Shown here piece by piece: positions 1 through 10,857 of a stretch of DNA of 64,000 bases. Numbering within the stretch: position 1 is the first letter of the stretch; every line of letters begins with the position of its first letter. Origin of the DNA: Ichthyophis bannanicus (Eukaryota > Chordata > Amphibia > Gymnophiona > Ichthyophiidae). The stretch lies in the NCBI GenBank assembly GCA_033557465.1, contig CM066040.1, positions 328,060,297 through 328,124,296 of the forward strand, in the 5' to 3' direction. The notes under the pieces are model-generated. The model saw nothing but the letters and a program-made list of their open reading frames with translations, made no database searches and was not told where the DNA came from. Position numbers and translations under genes: made by a program.

Positions 1-560
1 TTCTGACATAAGGGTCTGACGGGGTGCATCTTACAGCCTCACTAATATCAGTTTGCTTCTGTGCAAGGGGCAATCGATCAAAGGAGATGTAGGTCCCTGT
101 GTTCTTCAGTGGTATGGTTCCTCTCAGGAAGTCCAGTTTCTCTTGTGTCTGATGAAGTTCAATAAACCCCGCAGCAGCCAACACTGCTGTTGCTTTTTTT
201 CTGAGAGGAGGTTTTGGCGGTTGTGGCGGTGGTGGAGTTGCTGATTTCCACTGGGGAGTGGGGGGATTCCTGTGGTATCTGTCCAGCATCTATGCAGGGA
301 AATAACCTTCCCCCCCCCCACCACCCCTAATGCAGCACTGATTCCAGAAAATTAAATAGCAATGTATTCCGAGTACAAAAGTATATATATAAAATTCTCC
401 TCCGTTCCTTGAAAGGGATGGGAAGGGGGCAAAAGATGGGTATGCAGGGCCAGAGGAAGAGATGTGAATGCTGGGTATTGCGATGCTTCCGCTTGGGCCC
501 AAGAGCTTACAAGCAGGAAACAGCCTTATGTTGTCCACTTTTGAATAAAGCTTCCCTTGT
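1..560. other. Unassigned left edge
   Basis: No coding region or recognisable repeat could be supported here. There is a C-rich run near 310-320. The open frames are short and carry no motif I know. The segment ends where LTR-1 begins (TGTCACC at 561 on the plus strand). Confidence 0.5.
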
Positions 561-1888
561 TGTCACCAGAGGGGGACTTGTAGTTAGTTTATTCTTTAAG
601 GACAAATTGTAGTTGTGAGTCGGTGGTTCAAGGCAGCAAGAAAATTTATTTTGTGGGGATTTCCAGGGCATTTAAGCTCAATACACAAACAAGGCAAAAA
701 GGATGCTTCTCTAACATAAAGGATGAATCAGGTAACAGAGAATGATGTTAACAAAAACCTCTTTTCACTGTTCAGCTGTTCTTATTCCCACAAGCTTACA
801 CCGAGGACTGCCTCATGTGGTCATTCAACAGAAATACAGATAAACTTGCAACAGCTGTGATTTTCTTTTCTCAAAGCAAACTTCTTCCAAGCATTGCTTC
901 TTAGCTTCAGAAGGCAATTAAGCTTAGTAAAACACAGTATTAGCTTTCCTTAATTCTAAGCAGGTATTGTACTTATTCTCTATATTGTTTCACAGTCTCT
1001 CAGCTCAGTTCAATATTGCAGACTCTTCTTTTAAACACAATGAGCAATCCATTGGTACAGGTTCACACTCAGAGCTTGGCAAACAGGAATCTATTTGCAT
1101 TCCTTCTATGGCATCAGGGTATAAGGTATCTCTATCAAAGTTACAAACTCTCCCAGACTTTCTCTCCTTTAGAAATTCCTGGAACTGATTCCACAGCAAT
1201 TCAGCTTGTAAAGGCACAGTGGTATTAGGGGAGTGAACTTTTCCCTCAGCAATCAACTCTCTCAGGGCTTCTAGCTTTGAAGACTCAGCTGTTCTGCTTT
1301 TATCAGGGCTATGACTTTTCCCATACATAAAACGTTCCACCCACCTCTTAGCAGTAGACGGTGAGGGCTCTGCTTCCTGGACCTTAGCAATAGCAAACTG
1401 TTTCGCTGTTGATTTCTCAGCTCTGAAACTGCTGGCTTTACCTTGGGGATGGTTCCTCAGACAAGCGCTGATTTCTTTCTCCCTGGGATCCTCTAGGCTC
1501 TGAAATGCAGCCTCCTTATATCCTTCTCCAGGCCCTCTTAGGTAGCTGCTTCCTGGGAGTTTTCTTCTTTCTTTCTCCTCCAGCTATGCTCAGCCTTGCT
1601 CTCTCTGTTGTCCTTTGCCTTCCTCCTTCCTTCCTCTTTCTGCTCTGCTCATGGTTTTAAGAACTGTTGGCTGCTAGGCACTCCCTGTTCTCTTCACCTG
1701 TGTGACCAATCATCAGGCAAGCTTGTCTCCACCCCTGAGCTAGGGCGTGGCCTGACCTTAGCAGGGAGCTGGGGGGTTTTCTGATCTGGCTTGCAAGTCT
1801 TATGCACAAGTGAACTGTCATTCATTTCAAAGGGGAAACTAGGATTTTCTTCCACTTCCATGTCTTCCTGGGAGCTTTCATCACTACA
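561..1888 (-). mobile_element. LTR-1, LTR-like element with internal ORF
   Basis: Member of a five-copy family in this window. Read on the minus strand it starts TGTAGTGATGAAAGC at 1888 and ends GGTGACA at 561, like the TGTGAT...GACA ends of LTR-2, LTR-4 and LTR-5. An AATAAA signal lies at 650-645, about 85 bases before the 3' end. The frame is open from the first base (CSDESSQEDMEVEE...) to a stop at about 1694. A second frame carries the family's acidic C-terminal tail. No matching target duplication was found: the flanks are ACAAG and TATAC. It may therefore be a recombined copy or a remnant attached to DIRS-A. The assignment to an LTR is inference from the family. Confidence 0.6.
1005..1340 (-). 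pseudogene. C-terminal part of LTR-encoded ORF (LTR-1)
   Basis: A frame of about 111 codons ending in the family tail: EGMQID, then a spacer, then PVPMDCSLCLKEES. Upstream is a W/F-rich stretch (LLWNQFQEFLKER) like those in LTR-3 and LTR-4. It lies in a different frame from the N-terminal part at 1888-1694, so this copy is broken by at least one frameshift. The function is unknown. I recognise no domain outside the family, and the CxxC-like tail is too short to call a zinc site. Confidence 0.5.
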
Positions 1889-1949
1889 GTATAAAGTAGA
1901 GGTCCACAACCCAGTCCTTGGGACACACCTATTGATGTTCTTGTTGCGT

Positions 1950-3767
1950 GCCACCCAGACAGTGCCCTAAACTGTTTGGTCTTGTTTTGTGATTTTTTTA
2001 GAAGAAAAATATAACATTTATCTGTGAAGACTGCTACATTTCTGAGGGAAGGCAGTGTTGTATGTGGAGGGATGGTGAGTGAGGGAGGGGTTGGGCATTC
2101 ATGTGGAAGCTGAACTCGACTGAGTTTGTCTGCCCAAGAGTTTTGGATGCCTGGAAGATACACCGCAAGGAGATGAATCTGATGCTCTCTAGCGAGGGCC
2201 CATAGTCGCAAAGCTTCGTTGCATAGCGACAGAGAGCCTGTTCTGCCCTGCTTGTTCAAATAGAACATAGCTACCTGATTGTCCGTTTGAACTAGGACTG
2301 TCTTGTAGTGAGCTGGGTGTGAAATACTCGAACAGCAAAGAAGATTGCTCTGAGCTCCAGAAGGTTGATGTGAAGACAGGCCTCCTGTGGAGTCCAGGTA
2401 CCCTGGGTAGAGAGATAATGTAGGTGGGCTCCCCATCCCACCTGTGATGCATCTGTTGTTAGGGTGGCTTGGGATAGGGGTTGCTGGAAAGGAGACCCCA
2501 CCAGAAGGTTTCTGGGTGATTGCAACCATTGGAGGGATGAAATAAGATGATTTGAGTTTGTTATTTTGTCCGACAGGCAGCCTGAGGCCTGTGTCCACTG
2601 AGTGGATAAACTCCACTGGGCTGCTCGCATATGGAGGCGAGCATAAGGAACCACATGCACGGTGGATGCCATGTAGCCTAGCAATTGTAGCATTACCCGA
2701 GCAGTGAAACAAGGTTTGAGCACTGCTTGGGAAGCTAGTTGTACTATGCGAAGACAGCGGGGCTGCGGAAGGAAAGCCCTTGTCTGTCTGGTATCCAGAT
2801 GAGCTCCTATGAACTCTAGGGACTGAGTGGGAGCAAGATTGGATTTTGGGAGGTTTATGACCAGTCCCAAATACTGAAGAATTTGCATTATGCGAAACAG
2901 AGCAGAGCTGGCTTCTGGCACTGTAGGGGCTCGAATGAGCCAGTCGACTAAGTAAGGGAAGATGAATATTCCCAGAGTGCGGAGAAATGCTGCTACCACA
3001 GACATGCATTTTGTGAACACTCTTGGCGCAGAAGCCAGGCCAAAGGGAAGAACCCTGTATTGGTAGTGCTTTCCTTGAAACAGGAATCGGAGGAATCTCC
3101 TGTGATTTGGATGGATGAGAATATGAGTATACGCATCCTTAAGATCTAGAGAACAAAGCCAATCCTGACTTTGAAGGTATGGCAGCAGAGTTCCTAGAGA
3201 GACCATTTTGAACTTCTCTCGGAACAAATATTTGTTCAATTCTCTGAGGTCTAAAATGGGTCTGTGTCCCCCTGTTTTCTTTGGAATAAGGAAATAGAGA
3301 GAGTAGAACCCTGCACCCTGATGAGGAATGGGTACTTCCTCTATTGCTCCTTGAGCAAGGAGCATTGTGACTTCTTGATCTAGGAGACTGTCGAGAGAGG
3401 TCTGAGAATTGTACTGTCTTACTATTGTAGGAGGGGGCATGCTGTGAAAACGAAGCTTGTACCCCTCTCGTACAATGGGCAGATTCCAGTTTTCTGCTGT
3501 TATTTGGTACCATCTGTGGGAAAAATGACATAACCTGCCTGGGATGGTCGAGGGTTCTGGACCGTTCAAAGGCAGGAAGGCAAAGTTCTCTAGAGAGGAG
3601 TCAAAGCCCCTGAGGAGGCTGAGCCTGCTGAGGTGGCTGAGGTTTTGCAGCTTTTGGCTTCTTTTGTTGTCTAGGTTGTTGCTGTTGTCCCTTTTGGGCA
3701 GTCTGACCTGGACGGTGTCCCTGTTGGGTATAGGAAGGATAAAACCTTTTATTGAAAAATGGTTTCT
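1950..3767 (-). pseudogene. DIRS-A reverse transcriptase/RNase H remnant
   Basis: The RT region shows GGHRPILDLRELN, a SLDLKDAYTHILIHP motif and LPFGLASAPRVFTKCM, the order typical of DIRS RT. The catalytic box reads FPYLVDWLI, where family members have YxDD, so one catalytic aspartate is replaced by valine. RNase H follows with TTDASQVGWGAHL and LELRAIFFAV. A frameshift near 2300 moves the rest to another frame (VQTDNQVAMFYLNKQG and PGIQNSWADKLSR). The frame then decays before LTR-1. The N-terminal QQQQPRQQ-rich stretch next to L1-A links to the gag C-terminus. It is an inactive relic. Confidence 0.85.
3754..3767 (+). repeat. Target site duplication of L1-A, left
   Basis: GAAAAATGGTTTCT, identical to 10844-10857. 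It marks the L1-A insertion into DIRS-A. Confidence 0.95.
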
Positions 3768-3911
3768 GGGACTTCCGGTGACGTCGGGGAGCATGGTGGC
3801 TGCTCTCTGAGGGAGCTCCGGGGCGCTGGTAAAATACGCTAAAATTTGAGAGACCCTTACCCGGACTGCAGAGTCCCCTGATAGAGCGTCATAATCCCGT
3901 CCCAAGAGGAG

Positions 3912-4979
3912 ATGTCGGTGATAGCTCGGCTGTCCGAATTCCGCTCCCCATACGAAATTCTGGGTGAGAAAGAGGAGGGGGGGCCCGCAGACCGCATGGC
4001 GGGCACGGAGAAGGAGAGGCCTGACATGGCCGGCGATTCTGCTGACGGCCCCGACTCGGTGGAGAGCCTGAAAACGTGGCTCACAGCCTTCAAAGCTGAG
4101 TTTAAGGGTGAGATGAAGGCGGAAATGGGCTCTTTCACGAAAGAGTTGAGGGAGACGCTGCAGGCGCTTAAACAGGATGTGCGGGAGATCGGGGCCCGCG
4201 TGGAGGTGGTGGAGGAGCGCTTAGAGCAGCAGGAGGAGATGGTGCATGAACTGCAGAGCGGCTGGGAGGAGCTGCGGCAGGCACAGGAGACGCTCCGGGT
4301 GAAGACAGAAGACCTGGAGGACCGATCGCGTCGGAGCAATGTGCGGGTGCGGGGACTCCCGGAGGAGCAGCGCTTTCAAGACTGCGAAGGGACACTGTCG
4401 AGGTTGTTCTCGGCCATCTTAACAAAGGCAGACCCCGAGGGGGAGGGAGTGAGTGACCCGGTGCTCATGGACAGGGCTCATCGGAGCCTAGGCCCCCCGA
4501 GAGACAACAAACCACGAGATGTGATTGCCTGCCTGAGCTCTTATAAGTTGAAAGAGAAGCTCTTAGCGGCGGCGCGGAAGCTGGGCCCATACCAATGGGA
4601 GGGAGCCAAAATAGAAATTTATCAGGACCTCTCGGCTGGCACCTTGCAGCGGCGGTGGGAGCTCCGTGAAGTTACCTCAGTGCTGCGCCGGGAGGGGTGG
4701 CGATATAGATGGCTCTTCCCCTTTGGCCTGCTGGTGACTGTCAAAGGTACCACCCGCCGCATCCAGAGCGTGGAGGGGGCCTGGCAAACCCTGTGCGAAA
4801 TGGGGGTGGACAACCTCCCGGAGACACGGCTGCAGGGCACGTCGAGGGGTCAACGTCCGCAAGAGCGTCCCGCAACGATGAAATGGCAGAGGGTGGAGAG
4901 CAAGAGTAAAAGTCGGCGGCTCACCAGACTGTCCGGAGGCAAAGAGCGTCCTTTGGGAGGAGATGATAAAGGGGCCTGA
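3912..4979 (+). CDS. L1-A ORF1 protein, intact frame
   Basis: An uninterrupted frame of 355 codons encoding an L1 ORF1-type RNA chaperone. Residues about 45-135 form a heptad-rich coiled coil (KAEFKGEMKAEMGSF ... LEQQEEMVHELQSGWEEL). The RRM begins with DRSRRSNVRVRGLPEE near residue 140. It continues through RAHRSLGPPRDNKPRDVI, the usual ORF1 pattern, and is followed by a C-terminal domain with YQDLSAGTLQRRWELR. The first ATG is at 3912. A second in-frame ATG at 3996 would give a slightly shorter protein. In the family it forms trimers that bind L1 RNA in the cytoplasm. The neighbouring ORF2 is broken, but this frame could still be translated. Confidence 0.9.
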   Translation: MSVIARLSEFRSPYEILGEKEEGGPADRMAGTEKERPDMAGDSADGPDSVESLKTWLTAFKAEFKGEMKAEMGSFTKELRETLQALKQDVREIGARVEVVEERLEQQEEMVHELQSGWEELRQAQETLRVKTEDLEDRSRRSNVRVRGLPEEQRFQDCEGTLSRLFSAILTKADPEGEGVSDPVLMDRAHRSLGPPRDNKPRDVIACLSSYKLKEKLLAAARKLGPYQWEGAKIEIYQDLSAGTLQRRWELREVTSVLRREGWRYRWLFPFGLLVTVKGTTRRIQSVEGAWQTLCEMGVDNLPETRLQGTSRGQRPQERPATMKWQRVESKSKSRRLTRLSGGKERPLGGDDKGA

Positions 4980-5818
4980 TTTGCACCCGGGCGACCCTTA
5001 CTGTTACTGTTTTTGCTGGGGATTGGACCCAGGGTCCCCGCAGTGGCTGGTGGAGAAGGGGGGACTGGGAATGAAACGGGGACTTTGGGAGCCTTGGCCC
5101 GCGTGCTCAGTACCCCCGGGGCCTTGTGACCATTATTGAGCGGACAGAGACCTTGTTGCTCTCATTGCCTGTGGATATTGTACTGCCTGCTCACATTTTT
5201 ATGGCTTTATCCCCCAGTGATGGACGGCGTCTGGACGGGAGGGGGCTCCTGGGCGGGGCCCCTGGCTGTGAGTGATGCCATGCTCTGTATGGGGATACGT
5301 GGGACCTCACCTCTGGAGTTGTGCTCAGCTTTGGGACACGGGCAGGACCTGCATGGAGTGGAGCTGGCTCAGTGCTGCCCAAGCTCTGTCTGGGGTGCTC
5401 AGGGGGGCGGGGGGAGGCGGGGGGGGGGCCTGTGAAGTGTAAAATGTTCGTTATGCTGTTGATTATGCTGTTTCTCTGTTTGCTGTACAGTAGTTCTTAA
5501 TGTAGATGTTATACATGCGGGAAGGGGCTGCGGGGAGGGGAAGGGTGTTGGGATAGGCGGGAGGTGGGGGATGGGGGAAGGGGGGATGGGCCGTGGGTTG
5601 GGGAAATGTGACAGCGCCCGGGACGGTTGCTGGGAGGGGTGGTAGATACTCCGGAGGGAGTTGTTATGCAGGGTGGGATAAGGGGACAGGGGGTGGGGGG
5701 GGCTGGGATGGGGGGAAGGGGCTGGGTTGGGGGTTGGGGGAGGGAGGGGGCTGGAGGGTCGGCAAAAGAGAGCTAAGGATACTGGGTGGGGTGGAAGGGG
5801 GGTGTAAGATAGGTTAAC
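4980..5818 (+). other. L1-A inter-ORF region, strongly G-rich
   Basis: An unusually long gap (839 bases) between ORF1 and ORF2. From about 5400 to 5800 the plus strand is dominated by G runs of 4-9, giving many potential G-quadruplexes. No real gene is seen. Standard mammalian L1 has only a short spacer here, so ORF2 translation may use a different mode (internal entry or reinitiation). That is inference. Confidence 0.7.
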
Positions 5819-7718
5819 ATGGGGAGGATAGGTTCCATCAATGTCAAGGGACTCAATAGCCCCCAGAAGCGGCGGCAACTTTATAGAGAGGTCTCACGGC
5901 TTGATTGGGAAGTGATCTTACTCCAGGAAACACACCTGCTTAGGAAACATGAGAGCCTGATGAAAAATGCCCGTTACCCTCATCAATACTTTGGGTGCGC
6001 GAGGGGGGCCAAGGCGGGCAAAAAGGGGGGGTAGCGGTCCTGCTTCACCGGGACAGTACACTCAAGGTCGATAGGGTAGAGCGGGATGAGGCTGGTCGGG
6101 TGCTGGTACTGGGGGGGGAGTGGCAGGGTGAGCGGGTTACCCTGGTAAATATCTATGCTTCTAATGCGCAGCAAGCGGAATTCTGGGGAGAGGTGCGGGG
6201 TTTTTTATCTAGGCATGTCCAAGGGAAGTTAATTATGGGAGGGGACTTCAATATTGCTTTACATCCTCGGTGGGATAGACAGGCGGGGGGGGGGGGATGG
6301 GAAGGGGAAGGCCCGGAAGATTCTCAAACGTATCATAGCTACGCACTGTCTCAGTGATGTGTGGCGACAGCTACATGGCGGAAGTCGGGAGTATACTTTT
6401 TACTCTACTCCCCACGATAGCTATAGCAGGATTGACTATGTCCTGGTACCGGAAGGGTGGCAATACCGGGTCCAAGAGGCGCAAATAGGGAATATCACGT
6501 GGTCAGATCATGCCCCGACCTGGGTGAGTGTGGGGAGCTCTCGGGAAGGGGGGGGGTCCGTTTTTGGAGACTTAACGAGAGCTTGCTCCGGAATGCGGAG
6601 GTGGTGCAGGACGTGAAGGGGTGCTTGCGGGAGTACTGGGAGCTCAATGATACGGGGGATGTGGGAGAGGTGGGTCTGTGGGAGGGGATGAAAGCGGTGG
6701 TGAGAGGGAGGCTGGTGATGTGGTCCTCCCGTCTTAAAAAACGGAGACTGGCGAAAGAGGAGGCGCTCCAAGCTGAGATCCACCGGGTGACAGAGCTATA
6801 CCAAAGACAGGGGATTAAGAGGGACCTTCGGCGCCTTAATCAGTTGCGGACGGAGCTGAGTAAGTTGCAGGTTGACGAGATCGGGTTCCAGCTGACGCGG
6901 TTACGGCAGCGATATTACGAATGGGGGGATAGAGCAGGGCGCTTACTGGCTAATAAACTACGGAAGCGGGAGGCTCAAACCTCGATCGGGGCTGGTTGGG
7001 GAGGTGGGGGAGATGTTGAAGACGGAGCGCCAGATCGGGGAGCGCTTTTGTCAGTTCTATCGGGCCCTCTATAAGAAACCGGAGGGTGAGAGAGAAGGGG
7101 CTAGAGAGGCTTATCTGGATGGGGTAGAGTTGCGGTCCTTGGCTGAGGAGGAGACTCAAGCCCTAGAGTGCGACATTACCAGGGAAGAGGTGGTGCGGGT
7201 CCTGAAGGAGCTGCCGACAGGGAAAGCCCCGGGGTTGGATGGGTTGACGGGGGCCTTTTATAAAGTCTTCCGAGAGGAACTTTTAGACCGGCTGGTTCGG
7301 GTGGTTAATGGGGTGCAGAGGGATGGCGGGGGTCTGTCAGCGGATATGCTCACCGCGGGAATCACGGTGCTGCCTAAAGCGGGCCGAGACCCGCTATACT
7401 GTGAGTCGTATCGGCCTATCTCCTTACTGAATGTAGATGTTAAAATTATTGCTAAAGTACTGGCCAATCGATTGGCGCCGTTGATGCCTGGGTTAATTGG
7501 GCTGGACCAAACCGAATTTATCCAGGGGCGGCAAGCATCGGATAATATCAAGAGGGCGCTAGAGGTTGTCTGGGGACTGCAAGCTCAGGGGGTAGAGGCC
7601 ATGCTGCTGTCTGTTGACGCCGAAAAGGCCTTTGACAGGGTGGATTGGGCTTCCTCTTTCTTACAATGACGCGGATGGGTATAGGTCCCAAGTTCTTGCG
7701 ATGGGTGCAGGCTTTATA

Positions 7719-8595
7719 TAGGGGTCCTCTGGCTAGGGTTAAAATTAATGGGCGATACACGGGGACCCTGGCACTGCAGCGGGGGACTCGACAGGGCTGC
7801 CCGATGTCCCCTCTCCTTTTTGCTATTGCTATCGAACCCTTAGCATGCGCCATCCGGGCCAATGGTCGGGTGCAGGGACTTCAGCAGGGGGATGAACATC
7901 ATAAGATTTCGCTCTTTGCGGATGATGTCCTTTTGGCAGTTACGCAGCCCGAGGACTCTCTACCCGTCATCCTGGATCTGCTGGGGCAATATGGGGAGGT
8001 GTCTGGGTTCAAAATGAACCCCGACAAGACGGAGGCCCTGAACTTAACACTGTCGGAGGCCCGCCTGGCGGGGATCAAGAGGGCATACCCATTTCGGTGG
8101 AAAGAGGGGGCTATTCGCTACTTGGGGGTCAATATTACCCCGAAGCCCAGCGGGCTCTATCTAGCTAATTATAGTAAACTCTGGAAGGAGATAGAGTGGG
8201 ACCTTCAGTTGTAGGTAGGTTATGAGGTCTCCTGGCTAGGCCGGATAGCTGCTGTAAAAATGAATATTCTCCCTCGCATACTCTACTATTTCCAGGCGTT
8301 GCCAGTGGCAATTCCGGGAACACATATGCGGCGTCTACAGCGGCAGGTGAATCAGTACATCTGGCGGAGGCGCCCCCCCCCCCCCGGGTTGCGTGTGCCG
8401 TCCTTTATCGGCGGCGGGAGGAGGGGGGTCTGGGAGTCCCCAACTTGCAGGCTTACTACTGGGCCGCCCAGGCACGGCATGTGATGGATTGGAGGGGTGG
8501 GGGGGAGGGAAAGACCTTTGTTGCCCTGGAACGGCACAGCGGCCGGGGTGGGTCCTTGGAGGGGCTCCCTTAGATGGGTCAGGGGGAGCGGGGGT
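7719..8595 (+). repeat. Tandem duplication in L1-A ORF2, copy 1
   Basis: This segment is repeated directly downstream (period 877). The breakpoint shows the microhomology TAGGGGT. Copy 1 carries TAG at 8212 where copy 2 has TGG, and a longer C run near 8375. Confidence 0.92.
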
Positions 8596-9460
8596 TAGGG
8601 GTCCTCTGGCTAGGGTTAAAATTAATGGGCGATACACGGGGACCCTGGCACTGGAGCGGGGGACTCGACAGGGCTGCCCGATGTCCCCTCTCCTTTTTGC
8701 TATTGCTATCGAACCCTTAGCATGCGCCATCCGGGCCAATGGTCGGGTGCAGGGACTTCAGCAGGGGGATGAACATCATAAGATTTCGCTCTTTGCGGAT
8801 GATGTCCTTTTGGCAGTTACGCAGCCCGAGGACTCTCTACCCGTCATCCTGGATCTGCTGGGGCAATATGGGGAGGTGTCTGGGTTCAAAATGAACCCCG
8901 ACAAGACGGAGGCCCTGAACTTAACACTGTCGGAGGCCCGCCTGGCGGGGATCAAGAGGGCATACCCATTTCGGTGGAAAGAGGGGGCTATTCGCTACTT
9001 GGGGGTCAATATTACCCCGAAGCCCAGCGGGCTCTATCTAGCTAATTATAGTAAACTCTGGAAGGAGATAGAGCGGGACCTTCAGTTGTGGGTAGGTTAT
9101 GAGGTCTCCTGGCTAGGCCGGATAGCTGCTGTAAAAATGAATATTCTCCCTCGCATACTCTACTATTTCCAGGCGTTGCCAGTGGCAATTCCGGGAACAC
9201 AAGTCTACAGCGGCAGGTGAATCAGTACATCTGGCGGAGGCGCCCCCCCGGGTTGCGTGTGCCGTCCTTTATCGGCGGTGGGAGGAGGGGGGTCTGAGAG
9301 TCCCCAACTTGCAGGCTTACTACTGGGCCGCCCAGGCACGGCATGTGATGGATTGGAGGGGTGGGGGGGAGGGAAAGACCTTTGTTGCCCTGGAACGGCA
9401 CAGCGGCCGGGGTGGGTCCTTGGAGGGGCTCCCTTGGATGGGTCAGGGGGAGCGGGGGTT
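8596..9460 (+). repeat. Tandem duplication in L1-A ORF2, copy 2
   Basis: Near-identical to 7719-8595. Differences are a handful of substitutions, about 8 bases missing after GGGAACACA near 9200, and a shorter C run near 9245. After the second copy the normal ORF2 sequence resumes (GGGGACGGTGATAGCC). Confidence 0.92.
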
Positions 9461-10471
9461 AGGGGACGGTGATAGCCCGTATGTGCGACATGTGCTTCGG
9501 GAGTGGGACAAGGCTAGAAAGGGGTAGGGGAGGTTGGGGGGAGGGGTTTCTCGTTGATGCGGGAATTGTGCCAAACGGCGGACTTCCACCCGGGGAGGGA
9601 GGGGGGTTGTTATAGGCGGTGGGCGAAGGGGGGCCTGCGCTGTTTCTACCAGTTTCTAGATGGGGGCGAGTGGGTGCCGTTTGTGTCTTTGCAAGAACAA
9701 TATGGGCTGAGAGAAGGGGACCGCTTTTATTATGGGCAGGTAGTTTCCTTCCTCCGGCAGAAGCTTGGGAAGGAGGGGATGGTCCGGGACTATACCCCCT
9801 TAGAGATGGTTTGGTATGGGAAGCGGACGTCCCCGGGGCTTACCTCGGCCCTATATCGGGCGCTGCAGGGGCCCTTGAGGGGGAAGCATCCGTACCAACA
9901 AGAGTGGGAAAGGGACTTGGGAGTGGAGCTGGACGAGGGGCAATGGAAGCAGGTGTACGACCAGTTGCGGCTGATGCCTTGGTCGATAGCCATCAGGGAG
10001 AACTGGTGCAAGGTGACCATGCGGTGGTACTACACTCCGGACCGCTTGCATAGGATGTTCCCTGGGGTGTCTAACCTGTGCTGGCGGGGATGTGGGGAAG
10101 TGGGCACGTTTTATCATATTTGGTGGACGTGCCCGCCCATTCAGCTTTATTGGGGGCAGATCCGGCGGTGGGTTGCAGAGGTGGTGGGCCGGGAGGTACG
10201 GCTTGACCCGGGTGGGTTTTTGCTAGGGTGGTGGAGGGAGGGGGGGCCTGAAGGGGACCAGAGACAGATACAGGCATGCTTGAGTGCGGCCCGCTGTGAG
10301 CTGGCTTATCGATGGCGACAGAGGGAAGCGCCTCAGGTGGGGCCTTGTGTGGAGCGCTTGCGACAGGTGTATTTGATGGAAAAGTTGACCGCAGCGCGGC
10401 GACACCGGGTGGACACTTTTGACCAGAGGTGGGAAAAGGTATGGAGCTATCTCAGCAAAGATACCCAGTAA

Positions 10472-10843
10472 TTGGAGGGGGGCAATTTGGGGAGGGGGGA
10501 TAGGGCTGGCTAGGGGAGGAGGGGGTGGGGGGGGTCCGGGGGGGGCGGAGGCGCTGGGGGTAGGGTGAAGGGGGGGGGTTGGGGGGGGGATAGGGGGTGG
10601 ACCTGGGCTGTGGACATCTCGGATGGCTAACGGTTAAAATCTCTCACAATAAGGTGCTGGTCATGCAGGGAAGAGGGGGCTCACTAGCTGGCTGTGGGGC
10701 TCGTGCTCTGAGGGGGGGGGGGCAGGGGGTTCTGCAGCTCACTGTATTGAATTTTGTCTATATTTACCTGCAAAGTGCTTGTTGTTTGTTTTCTATCTAT
10801 TGTGAATAAAAACTTTAAATATAAAAAAAAAAGAAAAAAAAAA
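10472..10843 (+). other. L1-A 3' UTR with G-rich tract and poly(A) signal
   Basis: A polyguanine-rich tract spans about 10480-10600 and again near 10715. AATAAA occurs at 10805 and the A-rich tail follows. A G-rich 3' UTR tract is a known feature of many L1 lineages, and L1-B has the equivalent near 47650-47720. Confidence 0.8.
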
Positions 10844-10857
10844 GAAAAATGGTTTCT
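10844..10857 (+). repeat. Target site duplication of L1-A, right
   Basis: GAAAAATGGTTTCT, identical to 3754-3767, directly after the A-rich tail. Confidence 0.95.

Larger units (their letters stand above)
5819..10471 (+). pseudogene. L1-A ORF2 (endonuclease-RT), frameshifted and duplicated
   Basis: Starts at ATG 5819 (MGRIGSINVKGLNSPQKRR). The APE-like endonuclease shows QETHL, GGDFNIALHP, SRIDYVLVPE and WSDHAP. RT blocks are KAPGLDGLTGAFYK, YRPISLLNVDVKIIAKVL, VDAEKAFDRVDW, RGTRQGCPMSPLLFAIAIEP and LFADDVLL (intact FADD). The C-terminal Cys motif is LCWRGCGEVGTFYHIWWTC. The frame switches at about 6020, 6285, 6555, 7005 and 7655, all in or beside G runs. A tandem duplication (7719-8595 repeated at 8596-9460) repeats the RT core. 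A stop at 8212 is present in copy 1 only. As read, it cannot make full-length ORF2p. Confidence 0.9.
3768..10843 (+). mobile_element. L1-A, near full-length LINE-1 with TSD
   Basis: Starts GGGACTTCCGGTGACG at 3768 and ends in an A-rich tail at 10843. It is flanked by a perfect 14 bp duplication GAAAAATGGTTTCT (3754-3767 and 10844-10857). The order is short 5' UTR (144 bases to the first ORF1 ATG), ORF1, long G-rich inter-ORF segment, ORF2 (endonuclease, RT, Cys domain), G-rich 3' UTR, AATAAA at 10805, A-rich tail. At 7.1 kb it is longer than a standard copy partly because 877 bases of ORF2 are duplicated. It was inserted into DIRS-A by target-primed reverse transcription. The perfect TSD and low internal divergence suggest it is recent. 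Confidence 0.95.

Noticed and set aside
290..538. Open frame of 82 codons on the minus strand
   Set aside because: No recognised motif, and it ends in a G-run translation; most likely chance.
5399..5878. Minus-strand Pro-rich frame of 159 codons
   Set aside because: It is the reverse of the G-rich L1-A spacer; the composition alone keeps it open.
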